A stretch of DNA of 64,000 nucleotides, from NCBI RefSeq assembly GCF_029227915.1, contig NC_079884.1:4900001-4964000 (forward strand), written 5' to 3'. This DNA comes from Hydractinia symbiolongicarpus. Its lineage: Eukaryota > Cnidaria > Hydrozoa > Anthoathecata > Hydractiniidae. The translations under genes and the position numbers were made by a program. Position 1 is the stretch's first letter; each line of letters opens with the position of its first letter. Positions 46,680 to 60,164 of this stretch are shown piece after piece. Under the pieces are notes generated by a model. It ran no database searches and had not been told where the DNA came from. It saw nothing but the letters and a program-made list of their open reading frames with translations.

Positions 46680-49600
46680 CCGGACTCGGCCCGTATAGTC
46701 AAAAGTATACAAAGAAAGTACCCGGGGTGTAAACTCATTTCCCGAACGATTTTTTAAATTATTATTTCATCACTAAAGCCCATGAGACTTGTAGTTTTTA
46801 AAAATGTTTTCATTTTTGATGAGACGCTGAATAAAAGAAGTTTAATTGCCGGCAAACGAAAACCCGCGACTTCCCGTAAATCCCGGACTCGGCCCGTATA
46901 GTCAAAAGTATACAAAGAAAGTACCCAGGGAGTAAACTCATTTTCCGAACGATTTTTTAAATTAATTTTCACCACTAAAACGCATGAGACTTGCAGTTTT
47001 CAAAAATGTTTTCATTTTTGATGAGACGCAGAATAAAAGAAGTTTAATCGCCGGCAAACGAAAACCCGCGATTTCCCGTAAATCCCGGGCTTGGCCCGTA
47101 TAGTCAAAAGTATACAAAGATAGTACCCAGGGAGTAAACTCATTTCCGAACGATTTTTTAATTTATTTTTTCACCACTAAAACGCATGAGACTTGTAGTT
47201 TTCAAAAATGTTTTCATTTTTGATGAGACGCTTAATGAAAGAGGTTTAATCGCCGGTAAACGAAAACCCGCGACTTCCCGTAAATCCCGGACTCGGCCCG
47301 TATAGTCAAAAGTATACAAAGAAAGTACCCAGGGAGTAAACTCATTTCTCGAACGATTTTTTAAATTATTTTTTCACCACTAAAACGCATGAGACTTGTA
47401 GTTTTCAAAAATGTTTTCATTTTTGGTGAGACGCTGAATAAAAGAAGTTTAATAGCCGGCAAACGAAAACCTGCGATTTCCCGTAAATCCCGGACTCGGC
47501 CCGTATAGTTAAAAGTATACAAACAAAGTACCCTGTGAGTAAACTCATTTCCCAAACGATTTTTTCAATTATCTTTTCACCACTAAAACGCATGAGACTT
47601 GCGGTTTTCAAAAATGTTTTCATTTTTGATGAGACGCAGAATAAAAGAAGTTTAATCGCCGGCAAACGAAAACCCGCGATTTCCGTAAATCCCGGACTCG
47701 GCCCGTATAGTCAAAAGTACACAAGGAAAGTACCCAGTGAGTAAACTCATTTCCCGAACGAATTTTTAAATTATTTTTTCACAACTAAAATGCATGAGAC
47801 TTGTAGTTTTCAGAAATGTTTTCATTTTTGATGAGACGCTTAATGAAAGTGGTTTAATCGCCGGCAAACAAAAACCCGCGATTTCCCGTAAATCCCGGGC
47901 TTGGCCCGTATAGTCGAATGTATACAAAGAAAGTACCCTGTGAATAAACTCATTTCCAAAACGATTTTTTAAATTATCTTTTCACCACTAAAACGCTTGA
48001 GACTTGTAGTTTTTAAAAATGTTTTTATTTTTGATGAGACGCTGAAAAAAAGAAGTTTAATCGCCGGCAAACGAAACCCGCCATTTCCCGTAAACCCCGG
48101 ACTCGGCCCGCATAGTCAAAAGTATACAAAAAAAGTACCCAGGGAGTAAACTCATTTCACGAACGATTTTTTAGAATTATTTTTTCACCACTAAAACGCA
48201 TGAGACTTGTAGTTTTCAAAAATGTTTTCATTTTTGATGAGACGCTTAATGAAAGAGGTTTAATCGCCGGTAAACGAAAACCCGCGACTTCCCGTAATTC
48301 CCGGACTCGGCCCGTATAGTCAAAAGTATACAAAGAAAGTACCCAGGGAGTAAACTCATTTCTCGAACGATTTTTTAAATTATTTTTTCACCACTAAAAC
48401 GCATGAGACTTGTAGTTTTCAAAAATGTTTTCATTTTTGGTGAGACGCTGAATAAAAGAAGTTTAATAGCCGGCAAACGAAAACCTGCGATTTCCCGTAA
48501 ATCCCGGACTCGGCCCGTATAGTTAAAAGTATACAAAGAAAGTACCCTGTGAGTAAACTCATTTCCGAAACGATTTTTTCAATTATCTTTTCACCACTAA
48601 AACGCATGAGACTTGTAGTTTTCAGAAATGTTTTCATTTTTGATGAGACGCTTAATGAAAGTGGTTTAATCGCCGGCAAACAAAAACCCGCGATTTCCCG
48701 TAAATCCCGGGCTTGGCCCGTATAGTCGAATGTATACAAAGAAAGTACCCTGTGAATAAACTCATTTCCAAAACGATTTTTTAAATTATCTTTTCACCAC
48801 TAAAACGCTTGAGACTTGTAGTTTTTAAAAATGTTTTTATTTTTGATGAGACGCTGAAAAAAAGAAGTTTAATCGCCGGCAAACGAAACTCGCCATTTCC
48901 CGTAAACCCCGGACTCGGCCCGCATAGTCAAAAGTATACAAAAAAAGTACCCAGGGAGTAAACTCATTTCCCGAACGATTTTTTAGAATTATTTTTACAC
49001 CACTAAAACGCATGAGAATTGTAGTTTTCAAAAATGTTTTCATTTTTGATGAGACGCTTAATGAAAGAGGTTTAATCGCCGGTAAACGAAAACCCGCGAC
49101 TTCCCGTAAATCCCGGACTCGGCCCGTATAGTCAAAAGTATGCAAAGAAAGTACCCAGGGAGTAAACTCATTTCTCGAACGATTTTTTAAATTATTTTTT
49201 CACCACTAAAACGCATGAGACTTGTAGTTTTCAAAAATGTTTTCATTTTTGATGAGACGCTGAATAAAAGAAGTTTAATAACTGGCAAAGGAAAACCTGC
49301 GATTTCCCGTAAATCCCGGACTCGGCCCGTATAGTCAAAAGTATACAAAGAAAGTACCCGGGGTGTAAACTCATTTCCCGAACGATTTTTTAAATTATTA
49401 TTTCACCACTAAAGCCCATGAGACTTGTAGTTTTTAAAAATGTTTTCATTTTTGATGAGACGCTGAATAAAAGAAGTTTAATTGCCGGCAAACGAAAACC
49501 CGCGACTTCCCGTAAATCCCGGACTCGGCCCGTATAGTCAAAAGTATACAAAGAAAGTACCCAGGGAGTAAACTCATTTCCCGAACGATTTTTTAAATTA

Positions 49601-51344
49601 ATGTTCACCACTAAAACGCATGAGACTTGTAGTTTTCAGAAATGTTTTCATTTTTGATGAGACGCTTAATGAAAGTTGTTTAATCGCCGGTAAACAAAAA
49701 CCCGCGATTTCCCGTAAATCCCGGGCTTGGTCCGTATAGTCGAATGTATACAAAAAAAGTACCCTGCGAGTAAACTCATTTCCGAAACGATTTTTTCAAT
49801 TATCTTTTCACCACTAAAACGCATGAGACTTGTAGTTTTCTAAAATGTTTTTATTTTTGATGAGACGCTTAATGAAACAGGTTTGATCGCCGGCAAACGA
49901 AAACCCGCGATTTCCCGTAAATCCCGGTCTTGGCCCGTATAGTCGAATGTATACAAAGAAAGTACCCTGTGAGTAAACTCATTTCCAAAACGATTTTTTA
50001 ATTTATTTTTTCAACACTAAAACGCATGAGACTTGTAGTTTTCAAAAATGTTTCCATTTTTGATGAGACGCTTAATGAAAGAGGTTTAATCGCCGGCAAA
50101 CGAAAACCCGAGATTTCCCGTAAATCCCGGGCTTGGCCCGTATAGTCAAAAGTATACAAAGATAGTACCCAGGGAGTAAACTCATTTCCCGAACGATTTT
50201 TTAATTTATTTTTTCACCACTAAAACGCATGAGACTTGTAGTTTTCAAAAATGTTTTCATTTTTGATAAGACGCTGAATAAAAGAAATTTAATCACCGGC
50301 AAACGAAAACCTGCGATTTCCCGTAAATCCCGGACTCGGCCCGTATAGTCAAAAGTATACAAAGAAAGTACCCAGGGAGAAAACTAATTTCCCAAACGAT
50401 TTTTTGAATTATTATTTCACCACTAGAGCCCATGAGACTTGTAGTTTTTAAAAATGTTTTCATTTTTGATGAGACGCTGAATAAAAGAAGTTTAATCGCC
50501 GGCAAACGAAAACCCGCGATTTCCCGTAAATCCCGGACTCGGCCCGTATAGTCAAAAGTATACAAAGAAAGTACCCAGGGAGTAAACTCATTTCCGGAAC
50601 GATTTTTTAGAATTATTTTTTCACCACTAAAACGCATGAGACTTGTAGTTTTCAAAAATGTTTTCATTTTTGATGAGACGCTTAATGAAAGAGGTTTAAT
50701 CGCCGGTAAACGAAAACCCGCGACTTCCCGTAAATCCCGGACTCGGCCCGTATAGTCAAAAGTATGCAAAGAAAGTACCCAGGGAGTAAACTCATTTCTC
50801 GAACGATTTTTTAAATTATTTTTTCACCACTAAAACGCATGAGACTTGTAGTTTTCAAAAATGTTTTCATTTTTGATGAGACGCTGAATAAAAGAAGTTT
50901 AATAACTGGCAAACGAAAACCTGCGATTTCCCGTAAATCCCGGACTCGGCCCGTATAGTCTAAAGTATACAAAATAAGTACCCGGGGTGTAAACTCATTT
51001 CCCGAACGATTTTTTAAATTATTATTTCACCACTAAAGCCCATGAGACTTGTAGTTTTTAAAAATGTTTTCATTTTTGATGAGACGCTGAATAAAAGAAG
51101 TTTAATTGCCGGCAAACGAAAACCCGCGACTTCCCGTAAATCCCGGACTCGGCCCGTATAGTCAAAAGTATACAAAGAAAGTACCCAGGGAGTAAACTCA
51201 TTTCCCGAACGATTTTTTAAATTAATTTTCACCACTAAAACGCATGAGACTTGTAGTTTTCAGAAATGTTTTCATTTTTGATGAGACGCTTAATGAAAGT
51301 TGTTTAATCGCCGGTAAACAAAAACCCGCGATTTCCCGTAAATC
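46680..51344 (-). repeat. 4665-bp (23-monomer) long-range unit, copy I
   Basis: 46754 matches 51419, 47361 matches 52026 and 47417 matches 52082, all at +4665. From ~48837 on the shift becomes 5881 (48837 to 54718, 49390 to 55271, 50293 to 56174, 51014 to 56895). This copy holds one whole five-monomer subunit and one lacking a monomer: the unit at ~48431-48739 is a fusion of two monomers that are separate in copy II. Confidence 0.85.
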
Positions 51345-51834
51345 CCGGACTCGGCCCGTATAGTCAAAAGTATACAAAGAAAGTACCCGGGGTGTAAACT
51401 CATTTCCCGAACGATTTTTTAAATTATTATTTCATCACTAAAGCCCATGAGACTTGTAGTTTTTAAAAATGTTTTCATTTTTGATGAGACGCTGAATAAA
51501 AGAAGTTTAATTGCCGGCAAACGACAACCCGCGACTTCCCGTAAATCCCGGACTCGGCCCGTATAGTCAAAAGTATACAAAGAAAGTACCCAGGGAGTAA
51601 ACTCATTTCCCGAACGATTTTTTAAATTAATTTTCACCACTAAAACGCATGAGACTTGCAGTTTTCAAAAATGTTTTCATTTTTGATGAGACGCAGAATA
51701 AAAGAAGTTTAATCGCCGGCAAACGAAAACCCGCGATTTCCCGTAAATCCCGGGCTTGGCCCGTATAGTCAAAAGTATACAAAGATAGTACCCAGGGAGT
51801 AAACTCATTTCCGAACGATTTTTTAATTTATTTT

Positions 51835-52848
51835 TTCACCACTAAAACGCATGAGACTTGTAGTTTTCAAAAATGTTTTCATTTTTGATGAGACGCTTAA
51901 TGAAAGAGGTTTAATCGCCGGTAAACGAAAACCCGCGACTTCCCGTAAATCCCGGACTCGGCCCGTATAGTCAAAAGTATACAAAGAAAGTACCCAGGGA
52001 GTAAACTCATTTCTCGAACGATTTTTTAAATTATTTTTTCACCACTAAAACGCATGAGACTTGTAGTTTTCAAAAATGTTTTCATTTTTGGTGAGACGCT
52101 GAATAAAAGAAGTTTAATAGCCGGCAAACGAAAACCTGCGATTTCCCGTAAATCCCGGACTCGGCCCGTATAGTTAAAAGTATACAAAGAAAGTACCCTG
52201 TGAGTAAACTCATTTCCCAAACGATTTTTTCAATTATCTTTTCACCACTAAAACGCATGAGACTTGCGGTTTTCAAAAATGTTTTCATTTTTGATGAGAC
52301 GCAGAATAAAAGAAGTTTAATCGCCGGCAAACGAAAACCCGCGATTTCCGTAAATCCCGGACTCGGCCCGTATAGTCAAAAGTACACAAGGAAAGTACCC
52401 AGTGAGTAAACTCATTTCCCGAACGAATTTTTAAATTATTTTTTCACAACTAAAATGCATGAGACTTGTAGTTTTCAGAAATGTTTTCATTTTTGATGAG
52501 ACGCTTAATGAAAGTGGTTTAATCGCCGGCAAACAAAAACCCGCGATTTCCCGTAAATCCCGGGCTTGGCCCGTATAGTCGAATGTATACAAAGAAAGTA
52601 CCCTGTGAATAAACTCATTTCCAAAACGATTTTTTAAATTATCTTTTCACCACTAAAACGCTTGAGACTTGTAGTTTTTAAAAATGTTTTTATTTTTGAT
52701 GAGACGCTGAAAAAAAGAAGTTTAATCGCCGGCAAACGAAACCCGCCATTTCCCGTAAACCCGGGACTCGGCCCGCATAGTCAAAAGTATACAAAAAAAG
52801 TACCCAGGGAGTAAACTCATTTCACGAACGATTTTTTAGAATTATTTT
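51835..52848 (-). repeat. 1014-bp five-monomer subunit, copy 1
   Basis: Marked by GACTTGCGGTTTTC (~52262), GCGATTTCCGTAAATCC (one C short, ~52339), CAAAAGTACACAAGG (~52378) and GACGCTGAAAAAAAG (~52702). A single related copy lies at ~47170-48183 in unit I. Confidence 0.88.
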
Positions 52849-53862
52849 TTCACCACTAAAACGCATGAGACTTGTAGTTTTCAAAAATGTTTTCATTTTT
52901 GATGAGACGCTTAATGAAAGAGGTTTAATCGCCGGTAAACGAAAACCCGCGACTTCCCGTAATTCCCGGACTCGGCCCGTATAGTCAAAAGTATACAAAG
53001 AAAGTACCCAGGGAGTAAACTCATTTCTCGAACGATTTTTTAAATTATTTTTTCACCACTAAAACGCATGAGACTTGTAGTTTTCAAAAATGTTTTCATT
53101 TTTGGTGAGACGCTGAATAAAAGAAGTTTAATAGCCGGCAAACGAAAACCTGCGATTTCCCGTAAATCCCGGACTCGGCCCGTATAGTTAAAAGTATACA
53201 AAGAAAGTACCCTGTGAGTAAACTCATTTCCCAAACGATTTTTTCAATTATCTTTTCACCACTAAAACGCATGAGACTTGCGGTTTTCAAAAATGTTTTC
53301 ATTTTTGATGAGACGCAGAATAAAAGAAGTTTAATCGCCGGCAAACGAAAACCCGCGATTTCCGTAAATCCCGGACTCGGCCCGTATAGTCAAAAGTACA
53401 CAAGGAAAGTACCCAGTGAGTAAACTCATTTCCCGAACGAATTTTTAAATTATTTTTTCACAACTAAAATGCATGAGACTTGTAGTTTTCAGAAATGTTT
53501 TCATTTTTGATGAGACGCTTAATGAAAGTGGTTTAATCGCCGGCAAACAAAAACCCGCGATTTCCCGTAAATCCCGGGCTTGGCCCGTATAGTCGAATGT
53601 ATACAAAGAAAGTACCCTGTGAATAAACTCATTTCCAAAACGATTTTTTAAATTATCTTTTCACCACTAAAACGCTTGAGACTTGTAGTTTTTAAAAATG
53701 TTTTTATTTTTGATGAGACGCTGAAAAAAAGAAGTTTAATCGCCGGCAAACGAAACCCGCCATTTCCCGTAAAACCCGGACTCGGCCCGCATAGTCAAAA
53801 GTATACAAAAAAAGTACCCAGGGAGTAAACGCATTTCACGAACGATTTTTTAGAATTATTTT
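52849..53862 (-). repeat. 1014-bp five-monomer subunit, copy 2
   Basis: All four markers return at +1014. Private differences include CGTAAAACCCGG (~53768) and AGTAAACGCATTTCACG (~53824). Confidence 0.88.
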
Positions 53863-54876
53863 TTCACCACTAAAACGCATGAGACTTGTAGTTTTCAAAA
53901 ATGTTTTCATTTTTGATGAGACGCTTAATGAAAGAGGTTTAATCGCCGGTAAACGAAAACCCGCGACTTCCCGTAATTCCCGGACTCGGCCCGTATAGTC
54001 AAAAGTATACAAAGAAAGTACCCAGGGAGTAAACTCATTTCTCAAACGATTTTTTAAATTATTTTTTCACCACTAAAACGCATGAGACTTGTAGTTTTCA
54101 AAAATGTTTTCATTTTTGGTGAGACGCTGAATAAAAGAAGTTTAATAGCCGGCAAACGAAAACCTGCGATTTCCCGTAAATCCCGGACTCGGCCCGTATA
54201 GTTAAAAGTATACAAAGAAAGTACCCTGTGAGTAAACTCATTTCCGAAACGATTTTTTCAATTATCTTTTCACCACTAAAACGCATGAGACTTGCGGTTT
54301 TCAAAAATGTTTTCATTTTTGATGAGACGCAGAATAAAAGAAGTTTAATCGCCGGCAAACGAAAACCCGCGATTTCCGTAAATCCTGGACTCGGCCCGTA
54401 TAGTCAAAAGTACACAAGGAAAGTACCCAGTGAGTAAACTCATTTCCCGAACGAATTTTTAAATTATTTTTTCACAACTAAAATGCATGAGACTTGTAGT
54501 TTTCAGAAATGTTTTCATTTTTGATGAGACGCTTAATGAAAGTGGTTTAATCGCCGGCAAACAAAAACCCGCGATTTCCCGTAAATCCCGGGCTTGGCCC
54601 GTATAGTCGAATGTATACAAAGAAAGTACCCTGTGAATAAACTCATTTCCAAAACGATTTTTTAAATTATCTTTTCACCACTAAAACGCTTGAGACTTGT
54701 AGTTTTTAAAAATGTTTTTATTTTTGATGAGACGCTGAAAAAAAGAAGTTTAATCGCCGGCAAACGAAACTCGCCATTTCCCGTAAACCCCGGACTCGGC
54801 CCGCATAGTCAAAAGTATACAAAAAAAGTACCCAGGGAGTAAACTCATTTCCCGAACGATTTTTTAGAATTATTTT
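53863..54876 (-). repeat. 1014-bp five-monomer subunit, copy 3
   Basis: Third copy. It differs at CTCAAACG (~54041), CATTTCCGAAACG (~54239) and AAATCCTGGAC (~54380), and its last monomer has GAAACTCGCC (~54765) like the equivalent position in unit I (~48884). Confidence 0.85.
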
Positions 54877-57109
54877 TACACCACTAAAACGCATGAGAAT
54901 TGTAGTTTTCAAAAATGTTTTCATTTTTGATGAGACGCTTAATGAAAGAGGTTTAATCGCCGGTAAACGAAAACCCGCGACTTCCCGTAAATCCCGGACT
55001 CGGCCCGTATAGTCAAAAGTATGCAAAGAAAGTACCCAGGGAGTAAAGTCATTTCTCGAACGATTTTTTAAATTATTTTTTCACCACTAAAACGCATGAG
55101 ACTTGTAGTTTTCAAAAATGTTTTCATTTTTGATGAGACGCTGAATAAAAGAAGTTTAATAACTGGCAAAGGAAAACCTGCGATTTCCCGTAAATCCCGG
55201 ACTCGGCCCGTATAGTCAAAAGTATACAAAGAAAGTACCCGGGGTGTAAACTCATTTCCCGAACGATTTTTTAAATTATTATTTCACCACTAAAGCCCAT
55301 GAGACTTGTAGTTTTTAAAAATGTTTTCATTTTTGATGAGACGCTGAATAAAAAAAGTTTAATTGCCGGCAAACGAAAACCCGCGACTTCCCGTAAATCC
55401 CGGACTCGGCCCGTATAGTCAAAAGTATACAAAGAAAGTACCCAGGGAGTAAACTCATTTCCCGAACGATTTTTTAAATTAATGTTCACCACTAAAACGC
55501 ATGAGACTTGTAGTTTTCAGAAATGTTTTCATTTTTGATGAGACGCTTAATGAAAGTTGTTTAATCGCCGGTAAACAAAAACCCGCGATTTCCCGTAAAT
55601 CCCGGGCTTGGTCCGTATAGTCGAATGTATACAAAAAAAGTACCCTGCGAGTAAACTCATTTCCGAAACGATTTTTTCAATTATCTTTTCACCACTAAAA
55701 CGCATGAGACTTGTAGTTTTCTAAAATGTTTTTATTTTTGATGAGACGCTTAATGAAACAGGTTTGATCGCCGGCAAACGAAAACCCGCGATTTCCCGTA
55801 AATCCCGGTCTTGGCCCGTATAGTCGAATGTATACAAAGAAAGTACCCTGTGAGTAAACTCATTTCCAAAACGATTTTTTAATTTATTTTTTCAACACTA
55901 AAACGCATGAGACTTGTAGTTTTCAAAAATGTTTCCATTTTTGATGAGACGCTTAATGAAAGAGGTTTAATCGCCGGCAAACGAAAACCCGAGATTTCCC
56001 GTAAATCCCGGGCTTGGCCCGTATAGTCAAAAGTATACAAAGATAGTACCCAGGGAGTAAACTCATTTCCCGAACGATTTTTTAATTTATTTTTTCACCA
56101 CTAAAACGCATGAGACTTGTAGTTTTCAAAAATGTTTTCATTTTTGATAAGACGCTGAATAAAAGAAATTTAATCACCGGCAAACGAAAACCTGCGATTT
56201 CCCGTAAATCCCGGACTCGGCCCGTATAGTCAAAAGTATACAAAGAAAGTACCCAGGGAGAAAACTAATTTCCCAAACGATTTTTTGAATTATTATTTCA
56301 CCACTAGAGCCCATGAGACTTGTAGTTTTTAAAAATGTTTTCATTTTTGATGAGACGCTGAATAAAAGAAGTTTAATCGCCGGCAAACGAAAACCCGCGA
56401 TTTCCCGTAAATCCCGGACTCGGCCCGTATAGTCAAAAGTATACAAAGAAAGTACCCAGGGAGTAAACTCATTTCCGGAACGATTTTTTAGAATTATTTT
56501 TTCACCACTAAAACGCATGAGACTTGTAGTTTTCAAAAATGTTTTCATTTTTGATGAGACGCTTAATGAAAGAGGTTTAATCGCCGGTAAACGAAAACCC
56601 GCGACTTCCCGTAAATCCCGGACTCGGCCCGTATAGTCAAAAGTATGCAAAGAAAGTACCCAGGGAGTAAACTCATTTCTCGAACGATTTTTTAAATTAT
56701 TTTTTCAGCACTAAAACGCATGAGACTTGTAGTTTTCAAAAATGTTTTCATTTTTGATGAGACGCTGAATAAAAGAAGTTTAATAACTGGCAAACGAAAA
56801 CCTGCGATTTCCCGTAAATCCCGGACTCGGCCCGTATAGTCAAAAGTATACAAAATAAGTACCCGGGGTGTAAACTCATTTCCCGAACGATTTTTTAAAT
56901 TATTATTTCACCACTAAAGCCCATGAGACTTGTAGTTTTTAAAAATGTTTTCATTTTTGATGAGACGCTGAATAAAAGAAGTTTAATTGCCGGCAAACGA
57001 AAACCCGCGACTTCCCGTAAATCCCGGACTCGGCCCGTATAGTCAAAAGTATACAAAGAAAGTACCCAGGGAGTAAACTCATTTCCCGAACGATTTTTTA
57101 AATTAATTT

Positions 57110-57717
57110 TCACCACTAAAACGCATGAGACTTGTAGTTTTCAGAAATGTTTTCATTTTTGATGAGACGCTTAATGAAAGTTGTTTAATCGCCGGTAAAC
57201 AAAAACCCGCGATTTCCCGTAAATCCCGGGCTTGGTCCGTATAGTCGAATGTATACAAAGAAAGTACCCTGCGAGTAAACTCATTTCCGAAACGATTTTT
57301 TCAATTATCTTTTCACCACTAAAACGCATGAGACTTGTAGTTTTCAAAAATGTTTTCATTTTTGATGAGACGCTGAATAAAAGAAGTTTAATCGCCAGCA
57401 AACGAAAACCCGCCATTTCCCGTAAACCCCGGACTAGGTCCGTATAATCAAAAGTATACAAAGAAAGTACCCAGGGAGTAAACTCATTTCCCGAACGACT
57501 TTTTAAATTATTTTTTCAGCACTAAAACGCATGAGACTTGTAGTTTTTAAAAATGTTTTCATTTTTGATGAGACGCTGAATAAAAGACGTTTAATCGCCG
57601 GCAAACGAAAACCCGCCATTTCCCGTAAACCCCGGACTCGGCCCGCATAGTCAAAATATACAAAGAAAGTACCCAGGGAGTAAACTCATTTCCCGAACGA
57701 TTTTTTCAATTATCTTT
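57110..57717 (-). repeat. 608-bp trimer, copy 1 of 3
   Basis: Three monomers: one with CTTGGTCCGTATAG, one with ACTAGGTCCGTATAATC, one with GTCAAAATATAC (two bases short of GTCAAAAGTATAC). They repeat at +608 without visible change. 608 is three monomers less 1 bp, explained largely by short indels such as that in AAAATATAC. Confidence 0.9.
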
Positions 57718-58325
57718 TCACCACTAAAACGCATGAGACTTGTAGTTTTCAGAAATGTTTTCATTTTTGATGAGACGCTTAATGAAAGTTGTTTAATCGC
57801 CGGTAAACAAAAACCCGCGATTTCCCGTAAATCCCGGGCTTGGTCCGTATAGTCGAATGTATACAAAGAAAGTACCCTGCGAGTAAACTCATTTCCGAAA
57901 CGATTTTTTCAATTATCTTTTCACCACTAAAACGCATGAGACTTGTAGTTTTCAAAAATGTTTTCATTTTTGATGAGACGCTGAATAAAAGAAGTTTAAT
58001 CGCCAGCAAACGAAAACCCGCCATTTCCCGTAAACCCCGGACTAGGTCCGTATAATCAAAAGTATACAAAGAAAGTACCCAGGGAGTAAACTCATTTCCC
58101 GAACGACTTTTTAAATTATTTTTTCAGCACTAAAACGCATGAGACTTGTAGTTTTTAAAAATGTTTTCATTTTTGATGAGACGCTGAATAAAAGACGTTT
58201 AATCGCCGGCAAACGAAAACCCGCCATTTCCCGTAAACCCCGGACTCGGCCCGCATAGTCAAAATATACAAAGAAAGTACCCAGGGAGTAAACTCATTTC
58301 CCGAACGATTTTTTCAATTATCTTT
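57718..58325 (-). repeat. 608-bp trimer, copy 2 of 3
   Basis: Exact-looking repeat of the preceding trimer: 57171 matches 57779 and 57651 matches 58259. No difference was found by eye. Confidence 0.9.
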
Positions 58326-58933
58326 TCACCACTAAAACGCATGAGACTTGTAGTTTTCAGAAATGTTTTCATTTTTGATGAGACGCTTAATGAAAGTTGT
58401 TTAATCGCCGGTAAACAAAAACCCGCGATTTCCCGTAAATCCCGGGCTTGGTCCGTATAGTCGAATGTATACAAAGAAAGTACCCTGCGAGTAAACTCAT
58501 TTCCGAAACGATTTTTTCAATTATCTTTTCACCACTAAAACGCATGAGACTTGTAGTTTTCAAAAATGTTTTCATTTTTGATGAGACGCTGAATAAAAGA
58601 AGTTTAATCGCCAGCAAACGAAAACCCGCCATTTCCCGTAAACCCCGGACTAGGTCCGTATAATCAAAAGTATACAAAGAAAGTACCCAGGGAGTAAACT
58701 CATTTCCCGAACGACTTTTTAAATTATTTTTTCAGCACTAAAACGCATGAGACTTGTAGTTTTTAAAAATGTTTTCATTTTTGATGAGACGCTGAATAAA
58801 AGACGTTTAATCGCCGGCAAACGAAAACCCGCCATTTCCCGTAAACCCCGGACTCGGCCCGCATAGTCAAAATATACAAAGAAAGTACCCAGGGAGTAAA
58901 CTCATTTCCCGAACGATTTTTTCAATTATCTTT
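58326..58933 (-). repeat. 608-bp trimer, copy 3 of 3
   Basis: Third copy (58387 and 58867 are the matching positions). It is followed by a different monomer with GACTTGCAG and GAGAGGCTTAATAAAAGAGG. The homologous place in the next long-range unit (62383-62990) has the trimer once only. Confidence 0.9.
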
Positions 58934-60164
58934 TCACCACTAAAACGCATGAGACTTGCAGTTTTCAAAAATGTTTTCATTTTTGATGAGAGGCTTAATA
59001 AAAGAGGTTTAATCGCCGGCAAACAATATCCCGCGATTTCCCGTAAATCCCGGGCTTGGCCCGTATAGTCGAATGTATACAAAGAAAGTACCCAGGGAGT
59101 AAACTCATTTCCCGAACGATTTTTTAAATTTTTTTTGCACCACCAAAACGCATGAGACTTGTAGTTTTCAAAAATGTTTTCATTTTTGATGAGACGCTTA
59201 ATGAAACAGGTTTAATCGCCGGCAAACGAAAACCCGCGATTTCCCGTAAATCCCGGGCTTGGCCCGTATAGTCAAATGTATACAAAGAAAGTACCCTGTG
59301 AGTAAACTCATTTCCAGAACGATTTTTTAAGTTATTTTTTCACCACTAAAACGCATGAGACTTGTAGTTTTCAGAAATGTTTTCATTTTTAATGAGACGC
59401 TTAATGAAAGTGGTTTAATCGCCGGCAAACGAAAACCCGCGATTTCCCGTAAATCCCGGGCTTGGCCGGTATAGTCGAATGTATACAAAGAAAGTACCCT
59501 GTGAGTAAACTCATTTCCAAAACCATTTTTTGAATTATTTTTTCAGCACTAAAACGCATGAGACTTGTAGTTTTTAAAAATGTTTTCATTTTTGATGAGA
59601 CGCTGAATAAAAGACGTTTAATCGTCGGCAAACGAAAACCCGCCATTTCCCGTAAACCCCGGACTCGGCCCGCATAGTCAAAATATACAAAGAAAGTACC
59701 CAGGGAGTAAACTCATTTCCCGAACGATTTTTTAATTTATTTTTTCAGCACTAAAACGCATGAGACTTGTAGTTTTTAAAAATGTTTTCATTTTTGATGA
59801 GACGGTGAATAAAAGAAGTTTAATCGCCGGCAAACGAAAATCCGCGATTTCCCGTAAATCCCGGACTCGGCCCGTATAGTCAAAAGTATACAAAGAAAGT
59901 ACCCAGGGAGTAAACTCATTTCCGGAACGATTTTTTAAGTTATTTTTTCACCACTAAAACGCATGAGACTTGTAGTTTTCAGAAATGTTTTCATTTTTGA
60001 TGAGACGCTTAATGAAAGCGGTTTAATCGCCGGCAAACGAAAACCCGCGATTTCCCGTAAATCCCGGGCTTGGCCGGTATAGTCGAATGTATACAAAGAA
60101 AGTACCCTGTGAGTAAACTCACTTCAAAAACCATTTATTAAATTATCTTTTCACCACTAAAACG

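Larger units (their letters stand above)
51345..57225 (-). repeat. 5881-bp (29-monomer) long-range unit, copy II
   Basis: Same unit as copy I, enlarged by 1216 bp, equal to one extra 1014-bp five-monomer subunit plus one further monomer (202 bp). Outside the expansion the match is very close, including rare variants AGAATTATTTTTACACC (~54868) and GTTTCCATTTTTGATG (~55932). Confidence 0.85.
54892..60164 (-). repeat. 5273-bp (26-monomer) long-range unit preceding the terminal copy
   Basis: 55271 matches 60544, 56174 matches 61447, 56895 matches 62168 and 57171 matches 62444 at +5273. After the trimer expansion the shift drops to 4057 (58867 to 62924, 59401 to 63458), and 5273 minus 4057 is exactly two 608-bp trimers. 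It overlaps the 3' half of unit II because units of different phase are nested. Confidence 0.85.

Noticed and set aside
50293-50769. 158-codon open frame repeated at 56174-56650 and 61447-61923 on the minus strand
   Set aside because: It spans several satellite monomers joined by chance lack of stops, and the three copies exist because the long-range unit was duplicated. There is no evidence of protein-level selection.
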